NCBI GenBank assembly: GCA_028285495.1
Contig: JANQPB010000001.1
Location: 62,001-126,000, forward strand
Direction of reading: 5' to 3'
Length of the DNA stretch: 64,000 bases
From: Acidimicrobiales bacterium
Lineage (GTDB): Bacteria; Actinomycetota; Acidimicrobiia; Acidimicrobiales; SZUA-35
Under the pieces are notes generated by a model. It made no database searches, was not told the DNA's origin, and saw nothing but the letters and a program-made list of their open reading frames with translations. Both the position numbers and the translations under genes were made by a program. Below, piece after piece: positions 42,823 through 51,098 of the stretch (position 1 is the first letter of the stretch; each line of letters opens with the position of its first letter).

Positions 42823-43404
42823 TCAGATCGACGGCTCGGGCGTGCGCTCGTACCGCTCGATGTCGACGTCGCCGACGGTCACCCGATCGACGAGACGGAA
42901 GCCCGTCGGCCGGTAGGAGCCGGCGAACAGCGGTCGACCCGATCCCAGCACGAGCGGCTGCCGCTTGAGGACGAGTCGGTCGATCTCGTCGATCAGCTGC
43001 CCGGCCAGGACGCCGCCGCCGCAGAGCCACACCCCGAGACCGTCGCCGGCCTTCAGCTCGGCCACGACCTCGGCCGGCTCGTCTGCGGTGATCCGGACGG
43101 CCGGGTCGGCGACCGGCCGGAGCGATCCGGACACCACGACCTGTTGCAGGTGGGCGTACGGGCTCGTGAGCCCCTGGTCGGCGCCGACCCGGTAGGTGGC
43201 GGCCCCCATCACGACCGCGTCGAAGTGTCGGGGTGGGTGGTCGATCCCGAGGTGGTGGCGGGCCGGGGTCGGGAGCGTCTCGGGGTACTGCTCGGCCAGG
43301 TGGCCGACAAGCTCCGGCCCCTGCTCGAACCGGTCGGTCTCGCCGTCCGGGCCGGCGATGAAGCCGTCCTGGGAGACGGCGATGAAGTAGGTGAGCGGCC
43401 GCAT
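42823..43404 (-). CDS. Dihydrofolate reductase/RibD C-terminal-family protein
   Basis: 193 residues. The N-terminus RPLTYFIAVSQDGFIAGPDG and the middle HFDAVVMGAATYRVG and VWLCGGGVLAGQLIDEIDRL show the RibD_C/DHFR-like NADPH-binding fold. The chosen ATG has AAGGAG about 7 nt upstream. It diverges from a TetR regulator; two related inverted repeats lie in the shared 117-bp promoter region, so it is probably a TetR-controlled reductase. Its substrate is unknown, and it lacks the deaminase domain of RibD. Confidence 0.87.
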   Translation of the reverse strand: MRPLTYFIAVSQDGFIAGPDGETDRFEQGPELVGHLAEQYPETLPTPARHHLGIDHPPRHFDAVVMGAATYRVGADQGLTSPYAHLQQVVVSGSLRPVADPAVRITADEPAEVVAELKAGDGLGVWLCGGGVLAGQLIDEIDRLVLKRQPLVLGSGRPLFAGSYRPTGFRLVDRVTVGDVDIERYERTPEPSI

Positions 43405-43420
43405 GGGATTCTCCTTCCCT

Positions 43421-43490
43421 GACCACGACAACTGTTGTGGTCAGGGATCAATCTAACCCGACCATCCCGCAACCACAACATCTGTCGTAC
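43421..43490. promoter_or_regulatory. Two inverted-repeat operators in the TetR/RibD-like divergent promoter
   Basis: Site 1 (43421-43442) is a 22-bp inverted repeat, GACCACGACAA followed by CTGTTGTGGTC, with 1-2 mismatches. Site 2 (43472-43490) reads CCACAACATCTGTCGTACT and matches site 1 partly. One lies over each promoter. TAGACT is 7 nt before the TetR GTG. Confidence 0.6.
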
Positions 43491-43521
43491 TCGATGTCGT
43501 CCCGAGGCTAGACTCGGCGCC

Positions 43522-44145
43522 GTGCCGACCAACCCCGCCCGCCGCAAGCTGCTCGCCGACGCCGGGCTGCGGGTCCTGGCCGACGCCGGCGCACGCGGTC
43601 TGACCCATCGGGCCGTCGACGCCGAAGCCGGGGTCCCGACCGGCACCTGCTCGAACTACTTCGGGTCCCGTGACGAGCTCCTCGGCGCCCTGGCCGAGCA
43701 CGTCCTCGTCCGCATCGGGCCGACCCCCGAGCGCCTGGCCGAGCTGGCCGATCGCGAGCCCGACCTGGGTCTCCTGGTCGACTACATCCGCTACATCGTC
43801 GAGCGGACCACCGAGGCCCCCGAGCTGACCGTGGCCCTCTTCGAGCTCCGGCTCGAGGCTCGGCGGCGACCAACGCTGGCGGCCACGCTCGGCGACACGC
43901 TCGTCGGGGCCCACCGCGACGACGTCGCCTTCAACGTCGAGCGCGGCCTGCCGGGCGGGGCAACCGAGATCGCCCTCCTCCGCTTCGCCATCGACGGCCT
44001 GCTGCTCGACCGCCTGACGGTGCCCCTGGCCCCGGATCTCGACACCGATCACCTCGTCGAGACCATCGTCCGTCGGCTGGTCGGCCCGAGCACCGGCGCC
44101 CCGCCGCCAGCCGGCGCCTCGGGCGGTGGGGAGGCGGTGCAGTAG
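43522..44145 (+). CDS. TetR-family transcriptional regulator
   Basis: 207 residues from GTG. The N-terminal HTH (about 5-50) has LLADAGLRVLADAGARGLTH, RAVDAEAGVPTGTCSNYFGS and RDELLGALAEHVL. The C-terminal domain is helical and would bind a ligand. The divergent RibD-like reductase and the two operators between them suggest local repression of both genes. The VOC gene starts 10 bp after its stop and may be part of the same regulon. The last 15 residues are Gly/Pro/Ala-rich. Confidence 0.92.
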   Translation: MPTNPARRKLLADAGLRVLADAGARGLTHRAVDAEAGVPTGTCSNYFGSRDELLGALAEHVLVRIGPTPERLAELADREPDLGLLVDYIRYIVERTTEAPELTVALFELRLEARRRPTLAATLGDTLVGAHRDDVAFNVERGLPGGATEIALLRFAIDGLLLDRLTVPLAPDLDTDHLVETIVRRLVGPSTGAPPPAGASGGGEAVQ

Positions 44146-44155
44146 CGTCGGCGCC

Positions 44156-44608
44156 ATGCACGTCACCGGCATGGTCCACGTCAACGTCAACTGCTCCGAC
44201 TTCGACCGATCGCTCGCCTTCTACGAGCGCCTCGGCTACGAGCTGGTGGCGATGGTGCCCGAGACCAACACCCCCGAGGTGGCCGCCGCGGTCGGCATGC
44301 CGCCCTACCGGGTCCGGGGTGGGATCCTCCGGCTCCCGGGCGAGTCGACGCTGATCGACCTGCTCGAGTGGCGGGACCCGACCGATCCGGAGCCGCCGTA
44401 CCCCAACCTCTACCACCTCGGCCTGGCCCGGATCGCGCTGCGAACGAGCGACCTCGAGGCCGATCTGGCCGAGCTGGCAGCGGCCGGCGTCGAGCCGATC
44501 GGACCCCCGGCCGACGTCGAGTGGGCGGGGCAGCCGACGTCCCGCATCGCCTGCCTCCCCGACCCGGACGGCACGATCGTCGAGCTGGTGGAGATTCCCG
44601 CGGCCTGA
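44156..44608 (+). CDS. VOC-family (glyoxalase/bleomycin-resistance-like) protein
   Basis: 150 residues. Paired beta-alpha-beta-beta-beta modules: MVHVNVNCSDFDRSLAFYER and YELVAMVPE in the first, YHLGLARIALRTSDLEADLA and CLPDPDGTIVELVEIP in the second. Likely metal ligands are His8, His132-equivalent positions near YHLGLAR and the final Glu in VELVEIP. Substrate unknown. TAGCGT lies 7 nt before the ATG, so it probably has its own leaderless promoter inside the end of the TetR gene. Confidence 0.88.
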   Translation: MHVTGMVHVNVNCSDFDRSLAFYERLGYELVAMVPETNTPEVAAAVGMPPYRVRGGILRLPGESTLIDLLEWRDPTDPEPPYPNLYHLGLARIALRTSDLEADLAELAAAGVEPIGPPADVEWAGQPTSRIACLPDPDGTIVELVEIPAA

Positions 44609-44623
44609 GCGATCGGCCGACGG

Positions 44624-45310
44624 TCAGCGGGTGAGCGCGGTCTCGACCAACCGATCCGCCTCCGGCCCCGCCCGGACCAGCTCGACGCCCGCCGAGTCCC
44701 AGATCCCGGAGCCGCCGGCGGCCGGGTCGTAGCCCTCCCCCGTCGAGCCGGCGAAGCTGGCCACGACCACCGGGAGGTGATGGCCGGTGGCGATGCGAAC
44801 GGCCCGCTCGGCCACCACCTCCCGATCGCTGGCGTGCTCGCAGACCCCGGCGACGTAGGCGTCGACACCGAGGGCCACCGTCCGCTCGGCATGGGCCGGA
44901 ATCCCGGTGTCCCGGCAGATGGCGAGGCCGAGCCGCCAACCGTCGACCTCGATCACCTCGGGACCGACGCCGGGGGCGAAGCGCCGCCCCTCGTCACCTC
45001 CGAGATACACCTTCCGGTAGACGACCCGGGCGCCGGCCCCGTCGACGGCGAGCATCGACAGGTGGTCGCCGTCCGACCCGACCGTCGGCGCCCCGACCAG
45101 CGCCACCGCCCCCCGCCCGGCGCAGGCCTCGACGAGCGGTCCGAGTCGGCGATCCGCCACGTCGACCACCGGCGCTCCGAGGTCGTAGCCGGTGAGCGAC
45201 AGCTCGGGGAAGACGACCACCCGCCCCGCCGACCGGTCGACCATCGCCGCCTGGCGCTCAACGTTGACCGCCAGCTCACCGGTGACGACCGCCGGCTGGG
45301 CCGCCGTCAC
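44624..45310 (-). CDS. Carbon-nitrogen hydrolase (nitrilase superfamily)
   Basis: 228 residues from the GTG at 45310, chosen because the family's first strand (VTAAQPAVV) begins there; the frame is open back to an ATG at 45436, but that part is Arg/Pro/Gly-rich. The catalytic triad is Glu36 in FPELSLTGYD, Lys100 in YRKVYLGGDE and Cys132 in LAICRDTGIP. The short length fits simple amidases/omega-amidase-type members. It would hydrolyse an amide or nitrile. It is adjacent to and convergent with the VOC gene. Confidence 0.87.
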   Translation of the reverse strand: MTAAQPAVVTGELAVNVERQAAMVDRSAGRVVVFPELSLTGYDLGAPVVDVADRRLGPLVEACAGRGAVALVGAPTVGSDGDHLSMLAVDGAGARVVYRKVYLGGDEGRRFAPGVGPEVIEVDGWRLGLAICRDTGIPAHAERTVALGVDAYVAGVCEHASDREVVAERAVRIATGHHLPVVVASFAGSTGEGYDPAAGGSGIWDSAGVELVRAGPEADRLVETALTR

Positions 45311-45600
45311 CGCCAGGGGTGACGGTGGCCGGCGTCGGCGGTCCTGGCGCCCCGGCTGGATCCGGGGCCCTCCGGCGGCGGGCGCGCGGTGCGGCGTCGC
45401 CCTCTCGCCACCGGCCTGCTCACCCCTCGACGACATCGACCCCGATCCTGGCCGCCGAGCGTTCGACTTTCAAGCACGAATGCTGTCGCTCCTTGTCGAT
45501 GAAACTCCTCCAAGAGGTCGTCTCTGGGGTGTGCTACTACTGCAGATGGACTTCCGGCGATGCTCCGAATTCACGTCCATCGAGAGCGAGGGAATTCGTC
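45311..45600. other. Intergenic region with a lower-GC stretch before the histidine kinase
   Basis: 290 bp. The left half is Arg-rich if translated and looks non-coding. From about 45465 base composition becomes clearly less GC-rich, with possible -10 elements such as TACTACT near 45535, which probably marks the promoter of the kinase gene. No other element seen. Confidence 0.4.
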
Positions 45601-46908
45601 ATGTCTTCGACCGACCAGGACGCCGACGGGCCGACATCGGCCGGCCGGTCCGGCGCCGTCGACCGCATGGGCGACCCGACCGGCCCGACCGAGCACCCCA
45701 CCCGCCAGGTCACGAAGGGTCGGCACCTGGTCGGCCAGGTCACCGAGGCGATCTGTCTGGCCGAGCGGATCGGGGCCCTCGTGCTCGACGAGGCGGTGAG
45801 GCTGGTCGGCGTGGTGGGCGGAGCCGGCGACTGGCTCGGCGCCCCCGCCGGCCCGGCGCCGACCGACGCCACCCGCCTGATCCACGACCGGGCCATCCGA
45901 GCGGCGGTCGTCTCGGTGATGGGCCAGCTCGACGCCGACGTCGACCAGCCCCGGGAGCTCGTCTCGGTCGACGGCGATCCGGGCGACGAGCTGATCGAGA
46001 TCCGGGCCATCCGGCTCGGCGACGAGCCGAGAGCCCTCACGATCGTCTACGGCCGGTCGCCGTCGGCCCCCGGCGCCGGTGGTGGTCGACCGGGCGCCAC
46101 CCGGGAGCGGGAGCGGGAGACCGAGCTGGCCGAGGTCAACCGGGAGCTGTTCAGGCTCAACGAGAACCTCAACGACTTCACCGGGATCGTCAGCCACGAC
46201 CTCCGCTCGCCACTGCGCCACATCCGGTCGTTCGCAGCGCAGCTGCGCGACGACATCGTGCAGGCCGGCATCGAGCTGCCCGAGTCGGCGGCCGCCAACC
46301 TCGCGGTGATCGAGCGCCGAGCCGACGATGCGATCGACCTGGTCGCCGACCTCCTCGACTACGCCCGTTCGGGCACCCCGTCGGTCGAGTCCCAGTCGTT
46401 CGAGCTGCAGACGATGGTGACCGACATCGTCGACCTGGTGGACGGTCGGGAGGGCATGACGATCGACGTCCGATGTGACGTCGGCTCGATCGTGACCCAG
46501 CGGGTCCCGCTGGCCACCTGCATCCGCAACCTGGTCGACAACGCTCTCAAGCACCACCCGGGTCCGCCGGGCACGGTCACCGTCGGGGCCCGGCTGGTCG
46601 GCACCTCGACGCTGCAGGTGACGGTCGCCGACGACGGCGACGGCGTCGACGAGACGACCCGAGACCGCCTGTCGGCCGAGCGGCCGACCGTGCGGTCGGT
46701 CCCGTCCGGGCTCGGCCTGGTGACCATCCGCCGCATCCTCGACCGCCGGGGCGGCTCGATCGACGTCGAGTCCGAGCCGGGGCGGGGTGCGGCCTTCGTC
46801 ATCACCTGGCCGCTGGTCGTCGACCTCGACCGCCTCGACGCCGCGACCGGTCCGGCCCCGACCGACGCCGACGCCGACGGTGCCTCGCTGGAGCGCGCCG
46901 TCGACTGA
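45601..46908 (+). CDS. Cytoplasmic histidine kinase (phytochrome-type HisKA)
   Basis: 435 residues with no membrane helix. Residues about 40-160 form a small sensory domain of unknown type. A coiled segment (TRERERETELAEVNRELFRL) leads to HisKA with His199 in GIVSHDLRSPLRHIRSF, the version found in bacteriophytochrome-like kinases. HATPase boxes are IRNLVDNALKHHP, VADDGDGV and PSGLGLVTIRRIL. No response regulator is adjacent, so it is an orphan kinase. GAGGGA lies about 7 nt before the ATG. The C-terminus is Ala/Asp-rich. Confidence 0.87.
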   Translation: MSSTDQDADGPTSAGRSGAVDRMGDPTGPTEHPTRQVTKGRHLVGQVTEAICLAERIGALVLDEAVRLVGVVGGAGDWLGAPAGPAPTDATRLIHDRAIRAAVVSVMGQLDADVDQPRELVSVDGDPGDELIEIRAIRLGDEPRALTIVYGRSPSAPGAGGGRPGATRERERETELAEVNRELFRLNENLNDFTGIVSHDLRSPLRHIRSFAAQLRDDIVQAGIELPESAAANLAVIERRADDAIDLVADLLDYARSGTPSVESQSFELQTMVTDIVDLVDGREGMTIDVRCDVGSIVTQRVPLATCIRNLVDNALKHHPGPPGTVTVGARLVGTSTLQVTVADDGDGVDETTRDRLSAERPTVRSVPSGLGLVTIRRILDRRGGSIDVESEPGRGAAFVITWPLVVDLDRLDAATGPAPTDADADGASLERAVD

Positions 46909-46941
46909 GGGCCGGTCGGCCGCGGCCGGCGACCGTCGCGG

Positions 46942-47595
46942 TCAGTGCTGGCCGAACGTGTCCCAGTGGGTCAGCTCGGCCGCCGGTATCCGCTTGGCCA
47001 GCTTGAAGTCGGTGCCCTTCGTGTAGGCCACCGGGAACAGACCGGCCTGGGTGTAGCGGTCGAACGGGATGCCGAGCAGCTCGGCCACGGCCTCCTCGTC
47101 GGGCAGGTGGAGGGTGGTCCAGGCCGAGCCGAGCCCGCGCTCCCGCAGCGCCAGCATGAAGCTCCAGACCGCCGGCAGGATCGAGCCCCACTGGCTGGCC
47201 TGGGCGAACGTCGGCAGGCCCTCGCCGAGCCGGCCCTCGATCAGCGGGATGACGAGGTACGGGGCCCGATGGAAGTTCTCCGAGAGGTAGGTGGCGGAGT
47301 CCCGCACCAGGTCCATGCGCTCGGCCCTGGTGTCGCCGTCGTCGTAGCTGCGGCCGGGCTGGGCCGCATACCAGTCGAAGTTCTTGGCATAGGCATCGGC
47401 GATGGCCTGCTTCTTGTCGGCATCCTCGACGACCATCCACTGCCACCCCTGCGAGTTCGAGCCGGTCGGGGCCTGGAGGGCGATGTCGATGCACTCAAGC
47501 ACCTCCGACCGTTCGACCGGCCGGTCGAAGTCGAGCCGCTTGCGGACCGATCGGGTGGTGGTCAGGACCTCGTCGGCGGACAGGCCAAGTCGCAT
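46942..47595 (-). CDS. Nitroreductase-family flavoprotein
   Basis: 217 residues. FMN-dependent NAD(P)H oxidoreductase. The FMN-binding start is TTTRSVRKRLDFDRPVERSE, then QAPTGSNSQGWQWMVVED, the middle AYLVIPLIEG-like strand (RAPYLVIPLIEGR), and the C-terminal GLGSAWTTLHLPDEEAVAEL. The ATG has GAGGAG about 8 nt upstream; the upstream in-frame stretch looks non-coding. It is divergent from the thioesterase gene. Physiological substrate is unknown; relatives reduce nitroaromatics, quinones or enones. Confidence 0.92.
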   Translation of the reverse strand: MRLGLSADEVLTTTRSVRKRLDFDRPVERSEVLECIDIALQAPTGSNSQGWQWMVVEDADKKQAIADAYAKNFDWYAAQPGRSYDDGDTRAERMDLVRDSATYLSENFHRAPYLVIPLIEGRLGEGLPTFAQASQWGSILPAVWSFMLALRERGLGSAWTTLHLPDEEAVAELLGIPFDRYTQAGLFPVAYTKGTDFKLAKRIPAAELTHWDTFGQH

Positions 47596-47707
47596 GGATG
47601 ACTCCTCGTCGTCTGCTCCGGTTGCGGGCCCTGGTCGGGTCCCGGTTCGGGGCGATTGCAGCACGAGTATCCTCCGACCGACGAATCGATGTCGAGGAGG
47701 GCTGACC

Positions 47708-48613
47708 ATGCCGGCCGACGAGCAACCCGACGACCAGCGGCGGCCGGTCGACGACCTGTTGGCCCAGCTCGACCTCGAGGAGCTCGACGTCAACCTCTAC
47801 CGGGGCGACAACCCCTCCGAGCGCCACAACCAGCGGGTGTTCGGCGGGCTGGTGGCGGCCCAGGCCCTGCGGGCGGCCACGCTGACCGTCGAGACCGACC
47901 ACCGTCCCCACTCCCTGCACGGCTACTTCCTCCGCGGCGGCGAGCCGGGGCGACCGATCGTGTTCCACGTCGACCGGATCCGGGACGGTCGCTCGTTCAC
48001 CACCAGGCGGGTGGTCGCGGTCCAGTACGGCGAGGCCATCTTCAACATGACGGCCAGCTTCCAGAAACCCGAGGAGGACGAGACGGACTACCAGGTCGGG
48101 CTGCCCGCCGACCTCCCGCCGCCGCAGGAGGTGGCCGACCGCCAGGCCCGCAACGCCCAGCACGCCGAGTGGATGAAGCGATCGCCGTTCCAGACCAAGG
48201 AGGTCGGGCCGGGCAAGGTCGACGAGCGCGGCGTCTACACGTCGACCAGGCGGGTCTGGTTCCGGGCCAAGTCGGCCCTGCCCGACGACCCGCTGCTGCA
48301 GGCCTGCGCACTGGCCTACGCCACCGACATGGGTGCGGTCACCGCCGCCGTCGTGCCGGTGTTCGGCGACGACTGGTCGAACGCCTTCGGCAAGATGATG
48401 TCGGCGAGCCTCGATCACGCCGTCTGGTTCCACCGACCGGTCCGGGTCGACCACTGGCACTACTACGACCTGCACGCGGTCTCCAACCAGAACTCCCGCG
48501 GCCTTGTCCGTGGCACGATCCACGATCGAAACGGCACGCTGGTGGCGTCTATGACACAGGAGGCGCTCATCCGCCGGCTGCGACCGGCATCGATGGAGGC
48601 CGAATTGGGTTGA
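47708..48613 (+). CDS. tesB: Acyl-CoA thioesterase II (TesB-like)
   Basis: 301 residues, a double hotdog. The first half has LYRGDNPSERHNQRVFGGLV and HSLHGYFLRGGEPGRPIVFH. The second has the catalytic Asp in SASLDHAVWFHRP, the Ser/Thr-region in SNQNSRGLVRGTIHD and the Gln in ASMTQEALIRR, matching the Asp-Thr/Ser-Gln set of TesB. It hydrolyses medium and long acyl-CoA to free acid and CoA. The acyl range is not evident. ATG chosen at MPADEQP; earlier in-frame codons overlap the divergent gene. Confidence 0.94.
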   Translation: MPADEQPDDQRRPVDDLLAQLDLEELDVNLYRGDNPSERHNQRVFGGLVAAQALRAATLTVETDHRPHSLHGYFLRGGEPGRPIVFHVDRIRDGRSFTTRRVVAVQYGEAIFNMTASFQKPEEDETDYQVGLPADLPPPQEVADRQARNAQHAEWMKRSPFQTKEVGPGKVDERGVYTSTRRVWFRAKSALPDDPLLQACALAYATDMGAVTAAVVPVFGDDWSNAFGKMMSASLDHAVWFHRPVRVDHWHYYDLHAVSNQNSRGLVRGTIHDRNGTLVASMTQEALIRRLRPASMEAELG

Positions 48614-48658
48614 GCCTCGGTCGAGGTGACCGACGGTGGCTGAACGAGGGAGACGAAC

Positions 48659-49702
48659 ATGGGGGCGGAGGGTCCGACGACGGCCGCCGTCGATCCGGTT
48701 GCGTGGTTGGAGGGGAAGGCCGAGCCGGGCGACCTGGTGCTGACGGGCTCGACCGGGCGACTCTCCCGGGCGGTGCAGTGGGGCACCAGGAGCGGCGTCA
48801 GCCACACCGCCATCGTGCGGGGCGACGGCATGGTGATCGAGGCCTGGGATCACGCCTTCACCCCGGACGAGGGTGACGACGGCGTGTTCGAGCGGACGAA
48901 GGCCGAGGTCGCAGCCAGACCCGACCTGGAGCGGCTGATCGTGCGCCGACCACGGGAGTGGCCGGATGGCGCCCAGGCCAGGCTCGACAAGTCGCTCGAC
49001 TTCGCCATCGAGCACTCGCCACCGTTCCCCACCGTCGGCGCCGGGCTGACGTGCATGCTCGTCGCCCTCACCCACCCGAGGACGAGACGGGTCACCGGCC
49101 GGCTCGGGCCCGTCCTGACCCGACCGCTCGACGGGGTGCTCGACTGGTTGGCCGAGACCGTCGGCGACGGTCCCGACACGGTCCACTGCTCGGAGATCGC
49201 CACCCGGCTCTACACCCACGTCGGCCTCGAGCTCCGCTTCGTCGACCCGACCCTTGGGCCCCTCCTGTTCCGGGTGCTCGGCGGCAAGGAGACCGAGGAC
49301 GGGCTGCTGAAGGTCCGCATGGACGAACGGCCGGCGGTGTCGATCCTGCATCGGCGGCCCCGTCGGGCGATACCGAGCGAGGCGGTCGTGGTCGACAAGA
49401 ACGCCGGCTCAAAGGAGATCACCCGGGCCAACTGGCAGCGGACCGGGTCGGTGCTCATCGCCTCGGCGACCCAGGCCGGTCGCCGGGCGGCGGACGGCCG
49501 GACGCCGATGCGCTGGCGGCTGGCGCCGACCGGTCGGGCGGTCGGTGCTGCGGCGGCAGACGAGACGAGGGGGCGGGCCGTCGACCTGGCCGACCTGATC
49601 CTGCCGGCCGACTTCGAGCGGAGCCCGACGTTCGTGACCGAGGGGATGCTCGTCAACGTCGACGGTCACTGGCTCGAGCGGCCGCACCGCCCGTTCGGCT
49701 GA
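48659..49702 (+). CDS. Permuted papain-like (YiiX/NlpC-type) hydrolase
   Basis: 347 residues. The first 190 show the circularly permuted NlpC/P60-like pattern: GDLVLTGSTG and the catalytic His in GVSHTAIVRGDGMVIEAWDH, with the nucleophile Cys in TVHCSEIATRLYTHVGL (about 180-196). The remaining 150 residues have no recognised domain. There is no signal peptide or membrane segment. Relatives act as amidases, lipid acyltransferases or deubiquitinase-like enzymes; the reaction is not known. It follows tesB by 45 bp and may be co-transcribed. Confidence 0.75.
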   Translation: MGAEGPTTAAVDPVAWLEGKAEPGDLVLTGSTGRLSRAVQWGTRSGVSHTAIVRGDGMVIEAWDHAFTPDEGDDGVFERTKAEVAARPDLERLIVRRPREWPDGAQARLDKSLDFAIEHSPPFPTVGAGLTCMLVALTHPRTRRVTGRLGPVLTRPLDGVLDWLAETVGDGPDTVHCSEIATRLYTHVGLELRFVDPTLGPLLFRVLGGKETEDGLLKVRMDERPAVSILHRRPRRAIPSEAVVVDKNAGSKEITRANWQRTGSVLIASATQAGRRAADGRTPMRWRLAPTGRAVGAAAADETRGRAVDLADLILPADFERSPTFVTEGMLVNVDGHWLERPHRPFG

Positions 49703-49725
49703 CGCTCGTTGCCTCCCCCGGCTAT

Positions 49726-49746
49726 CACAAATACAGTACAGGTGTG
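49726..49746 (+). promoter_or_regulatory. AT-rich leaderless promoter/operator
   Basis: CACAAATACAGTACAGGTG. TACAGT (49732-49737) lies 6 nt before the GTG start. AATACA followed by ACAG recurs near 51019, and ACAGTACAG occurs on the minus strand near 52305-52317. Confidence 0.5.
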
Positions 49747-50394
49747 GATGCTATTACGCTCGGTGTGATCGGTACCGGAAACGTCGGTCGAACCCTGGCC
49801 CGGGGCTTCGACGAGGCCGGACACGATGTCCGGGTCGGCGGCCGGGAGCCCGACCGCCCGGAGCTGGTCTCGTGGTCGGCGGAGACCGGCATCGAGGTGA
49901 TCCCGCTCGGCGACGTGGTCGCCGGGAGCGACGCCGTGGTGTTGGCCACCGCCTGGGACGGCACCGAGGAGGCGCTGGCCGCCGCCGCCGGGCCGGACGG
50001 CTCGGCCCTCGACGGGATGGTGGTGATCGACGTGACCAACCCGCTCGGCTTCACCGACCGCCTGCAGCTGGTGGTCGGCCACGACGATTCCGGGGGTGAG
50101 CAGGTGCAGCGATGGGCGCCGACGGCCAGGGTGGTCAAGGCGTTCAACACGGTCGGCTTCGAGCTGATGATCCGGCCGGACCTGCCCGATGGTCCCGCCA
50201 CGATGTTCATCGCCGGCGACGACGAGGGGGCCAAGGCCGTCGTCGCCGGGCTGGCCGGCGATCTCGGTTGGTCGACCCACGACTGCGGCGACCTGCGAGG
50301 GGCCCGGCTCACCGAGCCGCTGGCCATGATCTGGATCGAGCACGCCATCCGCAGCGGCGAGCGGGGTCACGCGTTTCGGCTGCTCACCCCGTGA
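49744..50394 (+). CDS. NADPH-dependent F420 reductase-like (NAD(P)-binding) protein
   Basis: 216 residues. The Rossmann start LGVIGTGNVGRTLARGFDEA, then VRVGGREPDRPELV, AVVLATAWDGTEEAL, VVIDVTNPLGF and VVKAFNTVGFELMIRP match the F420_oxidored/YciK-like family. The pattern VGGREPD fits NADP(H) preference. It may transfer hydride between NADPH and F420 or another acceptor; family members often have other substrates. A GTG preceded by TACAGT implies a leaderless message. It converges on the TetR gene with an 11-bp overlap. Confidence 0.88.
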   Translation: MDAITLGVIGTGNVGRTLARGFDEAGHDVRVGGREPDRPELVSWSAETGIEVIPLGDVVAGSDAVVLATAWDGTEEALAAAAGPDGSALDGMVVIDVTNPLGFTDRLQLVVGHDDSGGEQVQRWAPTARVVKAFNTVGFELMIRPDLPDGPATMFIAGDDEGAKAVVAGLAGDLGWSTHDCGDLRGARLTEPLAMIWIEHAIRSGERGHAFRLLTP

Positions 50395-50983
50395 TCGCAG
50401 GCGGTTCGCCGCCGCACGCCCGCCAGACGAGGGCGGCGGTGCGGGTCGGCCAGTCGGCCCGGATGGCCGTTCCCGACAACGCCTGGGCGTAGAGCACTCC
50501 GGTGGCGGCGGCGACGGCGTGGTCGAGGTCGGCGCGATCGGCGATGAGCCCTCGCTGGCGGGCCCGGTCGAGGATGTGACGAAGCCGACGCCGGCGTGGC
50601 GCCACCAGGCGCTTGCGGAACAGCCGGACCAGGTCGGGGTCGACCGAGTCCTGCAGCATCGTGCCGATCAGGCTGATCCCGTTGCGGCGGCCGACCCCCT
50701 GCCTGAACGCCAGCAGCTCCGCCACCAGGTCGGCGAACGGGTCGTCGGTGTCCGGTCGCTCCTCGATCTGGGACATGCTGGCGATGGCGGCCGTGGCCAG
50801 GTCGGCCTTGCCGGTCCACCGCCGGTAGAGCGCCTGGCGAGTGGTGCCGGCCTGCTCGGCCACCGACACCAGCGACATCGCCTCGTAGCCGACCGCCGCC
50901 AGCTGCTCTCGGGCCGCGGCGAGGATGGCGTCGTCGATGCCGGCGTCCCGGGGGCGACCCGGGCTCGGGTTGGCGGGGCTCAC
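50384..50983 (-). CDS. TetR-family transcriptional regulator
   Basis: 199 residues from GTG. The N-terminal HTH (about 12-58) has DDAILAAAREQLAAVGYEAM, VAEQAGTTRQALYRRWTGKA and DLATAAIASM. The C-terminal domain is helical (TetR_C-like) with unknown ligand. It is divergent from the Coq4-like gene and convergent with the F420 reductase-like gene. AT-rich AATACA-containing elements precede this gene's neighbours and its own start region, so it may control all three. Confidence 0.9.
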   Translation of the reverse strand: MSPANPSPGRPRDAGIDDAILAAAREQLAAVGYEAMSLVSVAEQAGTTRQALYRRWTGKADLATAAIASMSQIEERPDTDDPFADLVAELLAFRQGVGRRNGISLIGTMLQDSVDPDLVRLFRKRLVAPRRRRLRHILDRARQRGLIADRADLDHAVAAATGVLYAQALSGTAIRADWPTRTAALVWRACGGEPPAITG

Positions 50984-51013
50984 GGCTGAGAGCGTAGTGG
51001 CGGCGGCCGGGCG

Positions 51014-51035
51014 GGCAAATACACTACAGCTACGT
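51014..51035. promoter_or_regulatory. AT-rich element between TetR and Coq4-like genes
   Basis: AAATACACTACAGCTACG. It shares AATACA and CTACAG/ACAG features with the elements at 49726 and 52299. On the minus strand TAGTGT could be a -10 for the TetR gene about 30 bp away. Confidence 0.42.
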
Positions 51036-51098
51036 TTCGTTATGGCCCCACCGGCACGACGTCGGTGGCGGCGCCGACCGCACCGACGAGGAACCTTC

